Notes: generated by a model not told the origin, from the sequence alone. A stretch of DNA of 64,000 nucleotides from Alterinioella nitratireducens (GCF_013155465.1 NZ_JABJVX010000007.1:62001-126000); one strand, 5' to 3'. Numbered from the stretch's first letter, positions 26,111 to 35,894 are shown. Translations and numbers: made by a program.

Positions 26111-26632
26111 TCAGTTGACGTTGCCGATGGATTGCGGCGGGGCGGCCGGCGTGCGGATCCCGGCGGCGCGCATCCTCTCAAGCTCGCGGTAGCGGTCCAG
26201 CGCCATCTGGCGATATGCGCGGTGATAGACATTGACGTTGAAGATGCGTTCCAGCAGGCGGCCATCGTTCTGGCGGCGGAACTCCAGGTCTTCGCGGGCC
26301 AGTGCGTCGCGGATGCCCGCCGCGACGCCGAAGCGGGTGGCGTGGGTCATCAGGCTGTTGCTGCCAGCCGCGGCGCGGTTCACGTCGCCGCCAAGGGCGG
26401 CCGCGACATCGGCCTCGGGGTCGGGATCGACGCGGTTCTGGCCGCCGAGCGTGGGGGCGGGCAGGGCGTTGAGGTCGGCGGGCATTTCCAGGGGACGGGT
26501 CGGCAGCACGCCGAACTCATCCGGGCCCTCGCCGGTGGCGCGCAGGTTCAGCAGGGTGGGATCCCCCTGTTCGCAGGCCGCCAGTGCCAAAAGCACCAGA
26601 CCTATTCCCAAGCTCTTGCGAAACCTGCTCAT
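26111..26632 (-). CDS. DUF3035 lipoprotein (BamF-type beta-barrel assembly subunit)
   Basis: 173 residues with lipoprotein signal and lipobox (LLALAACEQG). The mature part starts with the DUF3035 pattern DEFGVLPTRPLEMP and has a C-terminal helical section (NVNVYHRAYRQMALDRYREL). This family is restricted to alphaproteobacteria and has been named a beta-barrel assembly (Bam) complex subunit, BamF. It would sit at the inner leaflet of the outer membrane. The operon position between lspA, which processes such lipoproteins, and two M16 peptidases is conserved in related genomes to my knowledge. Confidence 0.82.
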   Translation of the reverse strand: MSRFRKSLGIGLVLLALAACEQGDPTLLNLRATGEGPDEFGVLPTRPLEMPADLNALPAPTLGGQNRVDPDPEADVAAALGGDVNRAAAGSNSLMTHATRFGVAAGIRDALAREDLEFRRQNDGRLLERIFNVNVYHRAYRQMALDRYRELERMRAAGIRTPAAPPQSIGNVN

Positions 26633-26677
26633 TCAGCCACTCCTTTGCGCATGGTTTAACGCATGTTTTTCCTGCCG

Positions 26678-27151
26678 TCACGGGGTGATCTTCTTCGCAT
26701 CCGCGAAGATCAGCAACCCGGCGGCCCCCGCAAAGATGGCGATATCGGCAATGTTGAATGTGTAGGGGTTCTGAAAGCCGCAACAGGTGGTGTTGAGGAA
26801 GTCCACCACCGCGCCGTAGATCACCCGGTCCAGCGCATTGGCCAGAGCCCCGCCGACGATGAGCCCCGCCGAGATCAGCGCCATGGTCCGCGTCAGCCCG
26901 GTGCGAGCCCACCACAGGATCCAGGCCGAGATGATCAGCGCGATGGCGATGAGGATCCAGCGCGTGGTCTCGGCGCTGTTGGCGAAGAGGCCGAAATTCA
27001 CGCCGGTGTTCCAGCCGAGGCGGAAGGTGAGGATGCCGGGGATGACCTCGACCGGGCCGCGCGTGGCAAGCCCCAGCCCGTAGAGGATCCAGGTCTTGCT
27101 GGCCTGGTCGGCCAGAAAGGCAAGGACGGCGGCGATGAAGGTCAGGCGCAT
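26678..27151 (-). CDS. lspA: Lipoprotein signal peptidase (signal peptidase II)
   Basis: 157 residues, four TM helices. The two catalytic aspartates lie in the conserved boxes [20 protein letters not shown]. The earlier NTGVNFGLF box matches the NxGaaFg motif. It cleaves prolipoproteins before the lipidated Cys at the inner membrane; clients here include the DUF3035 lipoprotein encoded next. The start lies 15 bases after purH. Confidence 0.95.
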   Translation of the reverse strand: MRLTFIAAVLAFLADQASKTWILYGLGLATRGPVEVIPGILTFRLGWNTGVNFGLFANSAETTRWILIAIALIISAWILWWARTGLTRTMALISAGLIVGGALANALDRVIYGAVVDFLNTTCCGFQNPYTFNIADIAIFAGAAGLLIFADAKKITP

Positions 27152-27165
27152 CGGGGTCTCCTTTC

Positions 27166-28752
27166 TCAGTGCCGGAAATGGCGCATGCCGGTGAAGACCA
27201 TGGCAAGCCCCGCCTCGTCGGCGGCGGCAATCACCTCGTCGTCGCGCATCGAGCCGCCGGGCTGGATCACGCAGGACGCCCCCGCGGCGGCGGCCTCCAG
27301 CAGACCGTCGGCGAAGGGAAAGAACGCGTCCGAGGCGACGGCGGAGCCTTGCGTCAGCGGCGCGGGAAGGTCCATCGCCTCGGCCATGCGGCGGGCCTTT
27401 TTCGCGGCAATGAGCGCCGAATCCAGCCGGCTCATCTGGCCTGCGCCCACACCTACGGTGGCGCCGTCCTTGACATAGACGATGGCGTTGGACTTGACGT
27501 GTTTCGCGACCTTCCAGGCAAAAAGCAGATCGCGCATCTGGTCCTCGGTGGGCGCCAGCCTGGTCACGACCTTCAGGTCGTCCGGGCCGACAAAGCCCAC
27601 ATCCTTGTCCTGCACCAGCATGCCGCCCGCGACCTGCCGGTAGGTCAACCCGCCCGCCCGGGGGTCGGGCAGGCCATCGGTGGTAAGCAACCTCAGGTTC
27701 ATCTTCTTGGCAAAAATACTCATGGCCCCATCGCTGGCCCCGGGCGCGATCACCACTTCGGTGAAGATACCGGCAATCTCCTGCGCGGTTTCCTCATCCA
27801 GCGGCTTGTTCAGGGCGACGATGCCGCCGAAGGCCGAGGTCCGGTCGCAGTCGAAGGCAGATCTATACGCCTCCAACAGGGTCTTGCCGGTGGCGACGCC
27901 GCAGGGGTTTGCGTGTTTGATGATGGCGCAGGCGGGGCCGTTGGCGGGGTCGAACTCGGCCACCAGCTCGAACGCCGCGTCGGTGTCGTTGATGTTGTTA
28001 TAGGACAGCGCCTTGCCCTGGTGCTGGCGCGCTGTGGCGACGCCGGGGCGGTGCGTGCCATCGGTGTAGAAGCTGGCCGCCTGATGCGGGTTCTCGCCGT
28101 AGCGCAGGGTCTGCGCGAGCGTTCCGGCAAAGGCGCGACGGCGCGGGGCGGGATCATCCATGATCCCGGCCATCCAGGTCGAGACCGCCGCGTCATAGGC
28201 TGCCGTGCGCGCATAGGCCCGTTGCGCCAGCTTGCGCCGGAACCCGGGGCAGGTCGCGCCATCATGCTGGTCGAGATCGCCGAGCAGCTTGTCGTAATCC
28301 TGCACATCCACCACGACGGTGACAAAGGCGTGGTTCTTGGCCGCCGCGCGGATCATCGCAGGCCCGCCGATGTCGATGTTTTCGATGCAGGTGTCGACAT
28401 CCGCGCCGCCTGCCACGGTGTCCTCGAACGGGTAGAGGTTGACGACAAGCAGGTCGATCTCCTCGATCCCGTGCGCCTGCATCGCCGCCCTGTGATCGGC
28501 ATTGTCGCGCAGGGCCAAGAGCCCGCCATGCACCTTGGGGTGCAGCGTCTTCACGCGGCCATCCATCATCTCGGGAAAACCCGTCAGGTCGGCCACGTCG
28601 CGCACCTCAAGCCCCGCCTCGCGCATCGCGCGGGCCGAGCCGCCGGTCGAGAGCAATTCGACGCCCCGCGCGGCCAATCCTCGCGCAAACTCGATCAGCC
28701 CGGTCTTGTCGGACACGGAAATCAGCGCGCGGCGCAGGGGGATGTGGGTCAT
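27166..28752 (-). CDS. purH: Bifunctional AICAR transformylase / IMP cyclohydrolase
   Basis: 528 residues from ATG 28752 ([19 protein letters not shown]). The N-terminal IMP cyclohydrolase domain carries SVSDKTGL and [12 protein letters not shown]. The C-terminal AICARFT domain has [25 protein letters not shown], the [10 protein letters not shown] strand and the [23 protein letters not shown] ending. Together they perform the last two steps of purine synthesis to IMP. It lies 19 bases after the heparinase-like gene in the rsmB-to-M16 operon. Complete and normal length. Confidence 0.97.
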   Translation of the reverse strand: MTHIPLRRALISVSDKTGLIEFARGLAARGVELLSTGGSARAMREAGLEVRDVADLTGFPEMMDGRVKTLHPKVHGGLLALRDNADHRAAMQAHGIEEIDLLVVNLYPFEDTVAGGADVDTCIENIDIGGPAMIRAAAKNHAFVTVVVDVQDYDKLLGDLDQHDGATCPGFRRKLAQRAYARTAAYDAAVSTWMAGIMDDPAPRRRAFAGTLAQTLRYGENPHQAASFYTDGTHRPGVATARQHQGKALSYNNINDTDAAFELVAEFDPANGPACAIIKHANPCGVATGKTLLEAYRSAFDCDRTSAFGGIVALNKPLDEETAQEIAGIFTEVVIAPGASDGAMSIFAKKMNLRLLTTDGLPDPRAGGLTYRQVAGGMLVQDKDVGFVGPDDLKVVTRLAPTEDQMRDLLFAWKVAKHVKSNAIVYVKDGATVGVGAGQMSRLDSALIAAKKARRMAEAMDLPAPLTQGSAVASDAFFPFADGLLEAAAAGASCVIQPGGSMRDDEVIAAADEAGLAMVFTGMRHFRH

Positions 28753-28771
28753 GGTCTCGTCCTCGATCTGA

Positions 28772-30538
28772 TCAGAGCCAGTCATCGTCACGTTCATAGT
28801 CACGATGGCCGCGCGGGGTATCCGTGGGCTTGGCCAGGCTCCAGCTTACGGCGGACCCATAATCGGTCAGGCGGGAAGATAGAACGATCTGTTTTGTCGC
28901 GCGTGGCTTGAGGCGACCGGATTCGAGGTAGACGCTTTTCTCCAGGCTCAGGCTGGCCTCCTGCCCGTGGCGGAAGACCCAGGTTTCGCCGCCGCGCAAG
29001 GTCAGCGAGACGGCGCTGCCGTTCATGTCCAGCTTGGCCTCGATATCGGGGTGCAGGTGGAAGCGGACCGAATAGGGGATGCCGTCCATCGGCAGGCGGG
29101 CGATGACCCGGTCCAGCGTGTCGCGGTCCTGGGCGTCGAGGGCGGCCAGCCCGTCTTCGCCGCGCAGGAGGCGCCCGTCGTTTTCCAAGGACAGGCTGCG
29201 CAGATGCACAAGGCCATGGGTGCGGCGGTATCCGTCATGCGAAAAGGCGATGGCGCGGGCGGCGCCGGTCTCGGCCTCCTGCACCTCGACGGTTTGCGGC
29301 CCGTCGATCAGCGCCTGCCGCACCACACCTTGATGCGCCGCGCGGCGGCCAAGGCGAGACGATGAATAGCCCTCGATCGAGAGGGTGGAATGCGACGGCG
29401 TGGCCCGGCCCGCGCGCCGCCAGTCGGCCCCGAAACTGGCCCCGGAACCGCAATTCACGATCACGGGGCGGCGGCCGCTGGTCATCTCGAAGGCGAGCGT
29501 CGAGGCGTGCGAGTTGAGCGCGTCCGGCCCCATCATCGGGGGGCTTGCATCGACCACGATGGAGGTGCGCCCGGCAGAGAGGCGCGCGTATCCCATCGCC
29601 AGCCCCTTGAGGATCGAGGGCCGCACGCCCGATTGCGACAGCGCCTGATCCAGCCGCCCCGGCGCGCCGCGCCCGCCGCCCTGGAACCGGGCCAGCGCGC
29701 CATCGGCGTGGCGCAGGCTGCGCAGGGTGGGGGCGATGCGCATGATCGCGGTGTTGACGGCGGGGTCGGGTTTCTTGCCCGATTCCTGCAACACGGCGGC
29801 GGCCCAGGTCAGCAGGGTGAAGACGTTGAGCAATTCCTCGGGGTTGCGGGTGACGATGCCGCCCGAGGCGTCGATCTCATGCGCGCATTCCGAGGCCAGC
29901 GCGCGCAGGGCGGCGGGCAGGTGATGCTCCATCCCCGTCAGGGCGCAGGCGGAATAGATCAGGCCGGTCAGCGCCTCGAACCGGGGCAGCCCGTGCGAGG
30001 TGGCCCTCCAGCGCCGCGCGAGAAAGGCGGTCTGGCGGCCCAGGGCGGCGAAGAAGGCGCGGGTTTCCGCCGTGCTCTGCCCGCTCATCAGGAAGAGCGC
30101 GTGGCTGATCCAGCGGATCTGCCGTCGGCCCACCAGATCGGGCGTCCAGCCGGGGCCTTTGCCGGAACCATAGCGTTTCAGCCAATCGGCCAGCCAGTCC
30201 TGCGCCATGGGACGCCCCGAGCCGTCGGCGATCGCGGCCAGGTGGTCGAGCCATTCGAAGCCGTGCAGCTCATCCTCGAACGCGTCCGATGGGGGGTCGA
30301 TCGCCCAGGGCAGATCCTCGGGCAGTTGCATGAGGACACCGGCGAAAAGCAGGTTGCCCGACATGAGCTGCCGCCCGCGCGTGTCCGAGCCGATGGAGCG
30401 GGGATCGGGCTGCGAGGTGAAGCCGCGCGCGCGGGGCGAGAACCCGGCCCGCCACGCCGCCCACCGGTTGACGGATCGCAGGATCCGTCCGGGTCGTTCC
30501 CGCAGGGAAATCGGGGCCGGGGACAGGGTTTCAGGCAT
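28772..30538 (-). CDS. Heparinase II/III family protein
   Basis: 588 residues. The N-terminal half is an alpha-helical toroid-like region (about 60-320), with [10 protein letters not shown] and LISHALFLM-type helices; the C-terminal half is the Hepar_II_III beta-sandwich ([43 protein letters not shown]). No signal peptide is visible. Similar genes occupy the rsmB-purH interval in related genomes; the substrate is unknown and glycosaminoglycan lyase activity should not be assumed. The start is uncertain because no clear ribosome site precedes the ATG at 30538. Confidence 0.8.
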   Translation of the reverse strand: MPETLSPAPISLRERPGRILRSVNRWAAWRAGFSPRARGFTSQPDPRSIGSDTRGRQLMSGNLLFAGVLMQLPEDLPWAIDPPSDAFEDELHGFEWLDHLAAIADGSGRPMAQDWLADWLKRYGSGKGPGWTPDLVGRRQIRWISHALFLMSGQSTAETRAFFAALGRQTAFLARRWRATSHGLPRFEALTGLIYSACALTGMEHHLPAALRALASECAHEIDASGGIVTRNPEELLNVFTLLTWAAAVLQESGKKPDPAVNTAIMRIAPTLRSLRHADGALARFQGGGRGAPGRLDQALSQSGVRPSILKGLAMGYARLSAGRTSIVVDASPPMMGPDALNSHASTLAFEMTSGRRPVIVNCGSGASFGADWRRAGRATPSHSTLSIEGYSSSRLGRRAAHQGVVRQALIDGPQTVEVQEAETGAARAIAFSHDGYRRTHGLVHLRSLSLENDGRLLRGEDGLAALDAQDRDTLDRVIARLPMDGIPYSVRFHLHPDIEAKLDMNGSAVSLTLRGGETWVFRHGQEASLSLEKSVYLESGRLKPRATKQIVLSSRLTDYGSAVSWSLAKPTDTPRGHRDYERDDDWL

Positions 30539-30589
30539 CAGGGCGCGCTGGCTGCTCTCGTTTATGTTTTGAGAGCGAGGATACAGGCA

Positions 30590-31837
30590 TCAGGGCTTTT
30601 GCAAAAGAGCCATGTAAAACCCGTCCATCCCGCCCCGTTCGGCCCAGTAATCAGGGCGCAGGCGCAGGCCGCCTTCGGGGCTGGCCCAGGTCACGTCGCC
30701 GCCAAGCGCGGTCGGATCGGTCGGGATCACCCGCAAACCGTCATGGCGTTTGAGCGCCGCCTTGACCTGATTCTCGCCCTCGTTCGGCAGGAGCGAGCAG
30801 GTGCAGAACACCATCCGCCCGCCGGGTTCGAGATGGGTCAACGCCTTGTCGAGCATCTGCATCTGGAGCTTGGTGAGCGCCTCCACCTCGTCCGCCGTCT
30901 TGACGAAGGGCAGGTCGGGATGGCGGCGGATGGTGCCGCTGGCCGAGCAGGGCGCATCGAGCAAGATGGCGTCATACTGCCCGCCCTCCCAGGTCAGCAG
31001 GTCGGCTGTAATGAGCGTGGCGGTCAGCTGCGTGCGGGCGAGGTTCTCGGCCACGCGGTTGAGGCGGTGTTCGGAGATATCCAGCGCGGTGACATCCGCG
31101 CCGCCTGCGGCCAGTTGCATGGTCTTGCCGCCGGGGGCGGCGCAAAGGTCGAGCACGGATTGACCCGTGACATCGCCCAGAAGGCGCGCAGGCATCGCGG
31201 CGGCGGCGTCCTGCACCCACCAGTCGCCCTGCGCGTAGCCGGGCAGGGCCGAGACCTGCGCGCCGGACAGCCGCAGCGAGCCGGTCGGCAGGGTCTCCGC
31301 GCCCTCCAGCGTGACGCCCGGTTTCGGGGTCAGGTCCAGCGGCGCGGGGCGTTCATGGGCGGCCTCGATGGCCTGCAATATGTCGGTCCCGTAGGCTTTG
31401 TGCAGCGGCTTGCGCAGCCAGACGGGCAGTTTCTGCGGCGGGGTCGCCTGCCACACCTCCCGCGCCTCGGTATCCACCTTGCGCAGCACCGCATTGACCA
31501 GCCCCGCCCCGCGCCGGGTGCGGGCGTTGCGTTTGGCGACCTCGACCAGCGAGCTGACGACGCCATGCGCCTCGGACCCGTCGACCAGCAGTTCCGCCGC
31601 GCCAAGGCGCAGGATGTTCTGCACCGCCATGTTGGGGCGACGTTCCAGGTAGGGGCGCAGCACGGCATCCAACCGGCCCAGGTGACGCAGCACGGTGAGG
31701 GTAAGACGCCCGGCGCGGGCGGCGTCCTCGGGCGGCAGATCGGGCGCGGAATGATGCGTCAGCAGACGCTTTTCCCAGAGCACGCCGTAAAGGTGATCCA
31801 GCGCCGCGCGGCGGGCGGAAAGGCCGGTCTCTGGCAT
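30590..31837 (-). CDS. 16S rRNA (cytosine-C5) methyltransferase, RsmB/Sun family
   Basis: 415 residues from ATG 31837, preceded by GAGGAG. An N-terminal NusB-like helical domain (ARRAALDHLYGVLWEKR) is followed by the Rossmann methyltransferase with SAM loop DLCAAPGGKTMQLA. The two cysteines of m5C enzymes are PCSASG (motif IV) and TCSLLPNEGENQ (motif VI). Likely target is C967 of 16S rRNA, by analogy with E. coli RsmB. It is the first gene of the leftward operon and is divergent from the SDHAF4-like gene. Confidence 0.9.
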   Translation of the reverse strand: MPETGLSARRAALDHLYGVLWEKRLLTHHSAPDLPPEDAARAGRLTLTVLRHLGRLDAVLRPYLERRPNMAVQNILRLGAAELLVDGSEAHGVVSSLVEVAKRNARTRRGAGLVNAVLRKVDTEAREVWQATPPQKLPVWLRKPLHKAYGTDILQAIEAAHERPAPLDLTPKPGVTLEGAETLPTGSLRLSGAQVSALPGYAQGDWWVQDAAAAMPARLLGDVTGQSVLDLCAAPGGKTMQLAAGGADVTALDISEHRLNRVAENLARTQLTATLITADLLTWEGGQYDAILLDAPCSASGTIRRHPDLPFVKTADEVEALTKLQMQMLDKALTHLEPGGRMVFCTCSLLPNEGENQVKAALKRHDGLRVIPTDPTALGGDVTWASPEGGLRLRPDYWAERGGMDGFYMALLQKP

Positions 31838-31908
31838 CGGGCGCTCCTCTTGTCCTGACCCCCGGGGGGCGTATATCAAAGCCAAAGCCTTCACAAGGAG
31901 CCCCGCCG

Positions 31909-32091
31909 ATGAGCGACCCGACAGACCGCCCCGACCTGCCCCCCGAAGCGCAACGCGCGCTGGCCGAGGCCGAGGCACGCCGCAAGGCGAAAGGCGAGGT
32001 CGCGCTGCCCACCGAACTGGGCGGCCGCGACGGACCGGAACCGGTGCGCTACGGCGATTGGGAGAAGAAGGGCATCGCGGTCGATTTCTGA
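31909..32091 (+). CDS. Succinate dehydrogenase assembly factor 4-like (DUF1674)
   Basis: 60 residues. The conserved C-terminus GGRDGPEPVRYGDWEKKGI then VDF is the signature of DUF1674/SDHAF4, which in mitochondria helps assemble flavinylated SdhA. The N-terminal half is charged and probably disordered. A strong AAGGAG ribosome site precedes the ATG. It is a single gene, divergent from the rsmB-type gene, with a 282-base gap before ettA. Confidence 0.88.
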   Translation: MSDPTDRPDLPPEAQRALAEAEARRKAKGEVALPTELGGRDGPEPVRYGDWEKKGIAVDF

Positions 32092-32164
32092 GGGGGGTGA
32101 GTTTGCGGGCTCATTCGTCTTGTGCTGATGGCGATACGGTCAGTCGCCAGCGTAAGGGCACCAC

Positions 32165-32196
32165 CTGATGCGCACCCGCGTTACCGCTGATGCGCA
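32165..32196 (+). repeat. Short direct repeat CTGATGCGCA
   Basis: CTGATGCGCA occurs at 32165..32174 and again at 32187..32196, in the non-coding stretch between the DUF1674 gene and ettA. The related CTGATGGCGA lies about 45 bases earlier. Purpose unknown. Confidence 0.4.
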
Positions 32197-32230
32197 TCCT
32201 GGACCTGCTTGTTCGTCTTGAAGGAACCTA

Positions 32231-32268
32231 CCGTACAAATTTCTTGGTGCTTCAGCCGCTTGGGCTTT
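32231..32268 (-). repeat. Diverged copy of the ettA 3' end
   Basis: Read on the minus strand, this stretch repeats the last codons and TAG stop of ettA (32374..32412). It carries one inserted C and differs at the third base of three of the final codons (TTT/TTC, GTA/GTC, CGG/CGC), all synonymous. Sequence beyond the repeat on either side does not match. It looks like the tail of a different ettA allele, left after recombination or an old duplication. Confidence 0.7.
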
Positions 32269-32304
32269 CACTCTCATTAAACACTCAACCGGGTGACGCT
32301 CTCA

Positions 32305-32325
32305 TCGCTTTTCGTTGAAAAGCGA
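32305..32325 (-). terminator. Perfect 9-bp hairpin downstream of ettA
   Basis: TCGCTTTTC (32305..32313) and GAAAAGCGA (32317..32325) pair perfectly around GTT. It lies 49 bases past the ettA stop and could end that transcript, but no T run follows on the ettA strand. Confidence 0.45.
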
Positions 32326-32373
32326 CTGCCGCGTACGCCTTGACCCCAAAGCGTGAAGCCCAAGAAACCCGTC

Positions 32374-34029
32374 CTAGCGGACGAATTTCTTGTGCTTCAG
32401 CCGCTTGGGCTCCAGCGCATCCGCGCCCAGGCGGCGCTTCTTGTCTTCCTCGTAATCCTCGAAATTGCCTTCGAACCATTCCACATGCGCCTCGCCCTCG
32501 AAGGCCAGGATATGCGTGCAGATGCGGTCGAGGAAGAAGCGGTCGTGGCTGATCACCACGGCGCAGCCGGCGAAGTCCACCAACGCATCCTCAAGCGCGC
32601 GCAGGGTTTCGACGTCGAGGTCGTTGGTCGGCTCGTCGAGGAGCAGGACGTTGCCGCCTTCTTTCAGGAGCTTGGCCATGTGGACGCGGTTACGCTCGCC
32701 GCCTGAGAGCTGCCCGACCTTCTTCTGCTGGTCGCCGCCCTTGAAATTGAACGAAGAGCAATAGGCGCGGGAATTGACGCTGGCGTCACCCAGTTCGATC
32801 AGTTCGGCCCCGCCCGAGATCTCCTCCCACACAGTCGCATTCGGGTTCAGCGCATCGCGGGACTGGTCGACATAAGAGAGGTCAACCGTGTCGCCATATT
32901 CGATGGAGCCGCCATCGGGCTGTTCCTGGCCCGTCAGCATCCGGAAGAGCGTGGATTTGCCCGCGCCGTTGGGGCCGATCACGCCGACGATGCCGCCCGG
33001 CGGCAGGGCGAAGCTCAGATCTTCGACCAGAAGCTTGTCGCCATAGGCCTTTTGCAGGTTCTCCACCTCGATCACCTTGCCGCCGAGGCGGGGGCCGTTG
33101 GGGATGACGATGGTGGCGCGGGACAGTTTCTCGCGCTCGGAGGTTTCGGCCAGCTCGTTATAGGCGGCGATCCGGGCCTTGGACTTGGCTTGCCGCGCCT
33201 TCTGGCCCTGCCGCATCCATTCCAGCTCGCGTTCCAGCGTCTTCTGCTTGGATTTGTCCTCACGCGCCTCCTGCGCCAGACGCTTGGCCTTCTGCTCCAG
33301 CCAGGCGGAGTAGTTGCCCTCGTAGGGGATGCCGCGGCCGCGGTCGAGCTCCAGGATCCAGCCGGTGATGTCATCGAGGAAATAGCGGTCATGGGTGACG
33401 ATCAGGATCGTGCCCTTGTAGTCAATGAGGTGCTGTTGCAGCCAGGCGATGGTTTCCGCGTCCAGGTGGTTGGTGGGTTCGTCCAGCAGCAGCATGTCGG
33501 GCGCTTCAAGCAGCAGCTTGCACAGCGCCACCCGGCGGGCTTCCCCGCCCGAGAGGTTTTCGGGCATCGCGTCATCGGGGGGGCAGCGCAGGGCTTCGAG
33601 CGCCACGTCGATCTGGGCGTCGAGATCCCAGAGGTTTTCGCTGTCGATCTCGTCTTGCAGCTGCGCCATTTCCTCGGCGGTCTCGTCACTGTAGTTCATT
33701 GCCAGCTCGTTGAAGCGGTCGAGCTTGGCTTTCTTTTCGGCGACGCCTTCCATGACGTTGTCGCGGACGGTCTTGGCCTCATCCAGTTGCGGCTCCTGCG
33801 GGAGGTAGCCGACACGCGCGCCCTTGGCGGCCCAGGCCTCGCCGGTGAAATCCTTGTCGATCCCGGCCATGATCTTCATCAGGGTGGATTTACCCGCGCC
33901 GTTGGGGCCGACGACGCCGATCTTGACACCGGGCAGGAAGCTCAGGCGGATGTTCTCGAAGCATTTCTTGCCGCCGGGATAGGTCTTGGAGACGCCATCC
34001 ATGTGGTAGACATATTGGTAAGCAGCCAT
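32374..34029 (-). CDS. ettA: Energy-dependent translational throttle protein EttA (ABC-F)
   Basis: 551 residues with two ABC cassettes: Walker A GPNGAGKST twice, signatures LSGGEARR and LSGGERNR, and Walker B LLLDEPTNHLD and LLLDEPTNDLD. Between them lies the long charged ABC-F linker (KAKRLAQEAREDKSKQKTLE). There are no membrane segments. The start MAAYQYVYHMDGVSKTYPGG is typical of EttA, which binds the ribosomal E site and gates the first peptide bond according to ADP/ATP. A partial second copy of its 3' end lies 106 bases beyond the stop. Confidence 0.93.
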   Translation of the reverse strand: MAAYQYVYHMDGVSKTYPGGKKCFENIRLSFLPGVKIGVVGPNGAGKSTLMKIMAGIDKDFTGEAWAAKGARVGYLPQEPQLDEAKTVRDNVMEGVAEKKAKLDRFNELAMNYSDETAEEMAQLQDEIDSENLWDLDAQIDVALEALRCPPDDAMPENLSGGEARRVALCKLLLEAPDMLLLDEPTNHLDAETIAWLQQHLIDYKGTILIVTHDRYFLDDITGWILELDRGRGIPYEGNYSAWLEQKAKRLAQEAREDKSKQKTLERELEWMRQGQKARQAKSKARIAAYNELAETSEREKLSRATIVIPNGPRLGGKVIEVENLQKAYGDKLLVEDLSFALPPGGIVGVIGPNGAGKSTLFRMLTGQEQPDGGSIEYGDTVDLSYVDQSRDALNPNATVWEEISGGAELIELGDASVNSRAYCSSFNFKGGDQQKKVGQLSGGERNRVHMAKLLKEGGNVLLLDEPTNDLDVETLRALEDALVDFAGCAVVISHDRFFLDRICTHILAFEGEAHVEWFEGNFEDYEEDKKRRLGADALEPKRLKHKKFVR

Positions 34030-34167
34030 TGCGCATCCTCTGGGGAAAGTCCGAATTTCGCGCCTTGATATAGGGGATGAGAGGCAGGGGCAATCAGGCT
34101 GGCGGGAGGGCGGAGGCGGCGCCCGGATATGAGATTGTTGCCCCTGCCGTGGGGCTGAAACCGCGCC

Positions 34168-34515
34168 TCAGCGGTCCTGCCCGCGAGTGAGCAGGACCGG
34201 GTCGCCATGCGGCGTGTGCAGATAGGCGCGCGCCCATTCCTCCTTGCGGGAGGTGAGGTCGGAGGGGGTGAGGTCGGTGGCCTTAGTGGTCAGTTTTTCA
34301 AGGGCCGCGAGGGCGGCGAGGTAATAGGTTTCGGTCGTGTCCGGCTGCCCCCCCGCCTGCGCCGCGCGCAATTCGGCCCCGAGGGTGTCGGCCCAGTCGG
34401 TGGCGGAAAACCGGCCCGCCTGCACCAGTGTGTCGGCGATCGCCAGCACCTGCGCCTGCCACGCCTCGTCGAAGACCGGATCGCGGGGTTTCAGGGGATC
34501 ATCGGGGCGGAACAA
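34168..34515 (-). CDS. Nitrile hydratase accessory/activator protein
   Basis: No ATG is available at the right place; I place the start at TTG 34515, 5 bases after GGGAAAG, giving LFRPDDPLKPRDPVFDEAWQ and 115 residues. The frame overlaps the beta-subunit gene by 17 bases. The sequence (FDEAWQAQVLAIADTLVQAG, FSATDWADTLGAEL, YYLAALAALEKL) matches the small beta-like activator family that escorts metal insertion into the alpha subunit. Third and last gene of the operon. Confidence 0.82.
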   Translation of the reverse strand: MFRPDDPLKPRDPVFDEAWQAQVLAIADTLVQAGRFSATDWADTLGAELRAAQAGGQPDTTETYYLAALAALEKLTTKATDLTPSDLTSRKEEWARAYLHTPHGDPVLLTRGQDR

Positions 34516-35155
34516 GGTAGCTTTCCCACAGTTCCAGCGTGACCGTGTCGGCGGGGTGGGCATCCGGCCCCCAAAGCTCGCGCGCGGTGAAGCTGATGGT
34601 GTAGAGGTGGTCGCCCACGTGGCGGCCCTTCGCGCCTTCATCGGGCAGCAGATGCGCGCCATGATGCGCGATGATGGTGCCGTGCCTGCCGCGCGCATAG
34701 CCGGGCAGGCGGGTGTGCGGCGCGGTGCCGTGATCCAGCGTCAACACCTTGTCTCCAATAGAGAATTTCGCCGGGGCATCGGGCGGGAGAGAGAAATCCG
34801 TGCACCCCGTGCGGACCTGTTCGACGACTTCCTGGGTGGTCTTTGCCGCCGCGCGCGGGGCAGGGTCGGCGACGTGGCCGGCCTCGATCTCCTGCAACGA
34901 GGCAATGCCGTCATCGGCGAAGATCATCAGGTAATTCGTGGCCCATTTCTCGAAATAGGACTGGGTCAGGTAGTCGGCGGGCACCATCATCTCCAGCCCG
35001 TGGCGGAACCAGTCGATGGTCATGGAAGGGACCAGCCCTTCGCGGGCCAGACCCCACATGCGGCGTTCCCAATCATGCGAAAAGGGCGCGTCGCCGGTGT
35101 CCACCGGAACGGGCCCGTGGCCCTGTTTGCCGCCGAGATCGTGGATGCCGTCCAT
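34499..35155 (-). CDS. nthB: Nitrile hydratase subunit beta
   Basis: 218 residues. Start MDGIHDLGGKQGHGPVPV is the diagnostic N-terminus of the beta subunit. The C-terminal half is an SH3-like barrel (FSIGDKVLTLDHGTAPHTRL, PGYARGRHGTI, LWGPDAHPADTVTLELWESY). It pairs with the alpha subunit, encoded 3 bases upstream, to hydrate nitriles to amides in the cytoplasm. The order alpha-beta-activator matches other alphaproteobacterial operons. An amidase to use the product is not visible in the window. Confidence 0.93.
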   Translation of the reverse strand: MDGIHDLGGKQGHGPVPVDTGDAPFSHDWERRMWGLAREGLVPSMTIDWFRHGLEMMVPADYLTQSYFEKWATNYLMIFADDGIASLQEIEAGHVADPAPRAAAKTTQEVVEQVRTGCTDFSLPPDAPAKFSIGDKVLTLDHGTAPHTRLPGYARGRHGTIIAHHGAHLLPDEGAKGRHVGDHLYTISFTARELWGPDAHPADTVTLELWESYLVPPR

Positions 35156-35158
35156 GGC

Positions 35159-35797
35159 TCAGCCCTCCGCTTTCAGGTCGCGCTCGGTGCCGATCATGGA
35201 ATTGCGGGTGACGATCCCGGCGAGGCGATCCGCGTCCCATCCGTCGGTGCCGTCGGGGCGTTGCGGCACCACGATATAGCGCAGCTCGGCGGTGCTGTCC
35301 CAGACGCGCAGGGCGACATCGTCGGGCAGGAACACGCCGAACTCGGCCAGCACGGCGCGCGGTTCGCGCACGGCGCGGGAGCGGTAGGCGGCGGATTTGT
35401 ACCACGCGGGCGACATGCCCAGGATCGAGAACGGGTAGCAGGAGCAGAGCGTGCAGACGACCATGTTGTGTTGCGCATCGGTGTTTTCGACCGCGTGCAG
35501 GTGGCCGGTGGCGTTGCCTTCAAAGCCAAAATCCTTGATGGCCTCGGTCGCGTTCTCCATCAGGCGGGACTTGAAATCGGGGTCGGTCCAGGCGCGCGCG
35601 ATGACCTGCGCGCCGCGCATCGGGCCGATATGTTCGGAATAGGCCTCGACCCAGGCGTCGATGGTCTCGGGCGCGACGAGGCCGCGTTCAATGGCGAGGC
35701 TTTCCAGCGCCTTGACGCGCAGCGCGGGGTCGGAAGGCAGGTGGCTGTGCAGGTGGCGGTGAAGCTCTGCGGCCTTGTCGCTGTCGAAACTGGTCAT
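35159..35797 (-). CDS. nthA: Nitrile hydratase subunit alpha, cobalt type
   Basis: 212 residues from ATG 35797. The metal-binding loop reads [11 protein letters not shown]: the three cysteines are those oxidised to sulfinic and sulfenic acids, and Thr in CTLCSC marks cobalt-type enzymes, whereas iron-type ones have Ser. Further blocks, [19 protein letters not shown] and [16 protein letters not shown], are typical. It is divergent from nadD with a 97-base gap holding the promoter. No cobalt transporter is visible nearby. Confidence 0.94.
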   Translation of the reverse strand: MTSFDSDKAAELHRHLHSHLPSDPALRVKALESLAIERGLVAPETIDAWVEAYSEHIGPMRGAQVIARAWTDPDFKSRLMENATEAIKDFGFEGNATGHLHAVENTDAQHNMVVCTLCSCYPFSILGMSPAWYKSAAYRSRAVREPRAVLAEFGVFLPDDVALRVWDSTAELRYIVVPQRPDGTDGWDADRLAGIVTRNSMIGTERDLKAEG

Positions 35798-35894
35798 GGG
35801 ATTTCCCTTTCGCGGGCAGGCTGACCGCTGCACAAGGGGCAAGTCAAGCCCAAGCCACTGGACTTGGCGGCAAAGCCCCGCGACAAAGGCCGTC

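Noticed and set aside
27169-28911. A 580-codon plus-strand frame opposite purH
   Set aside because: purH is unmistakable; this is its shadow.
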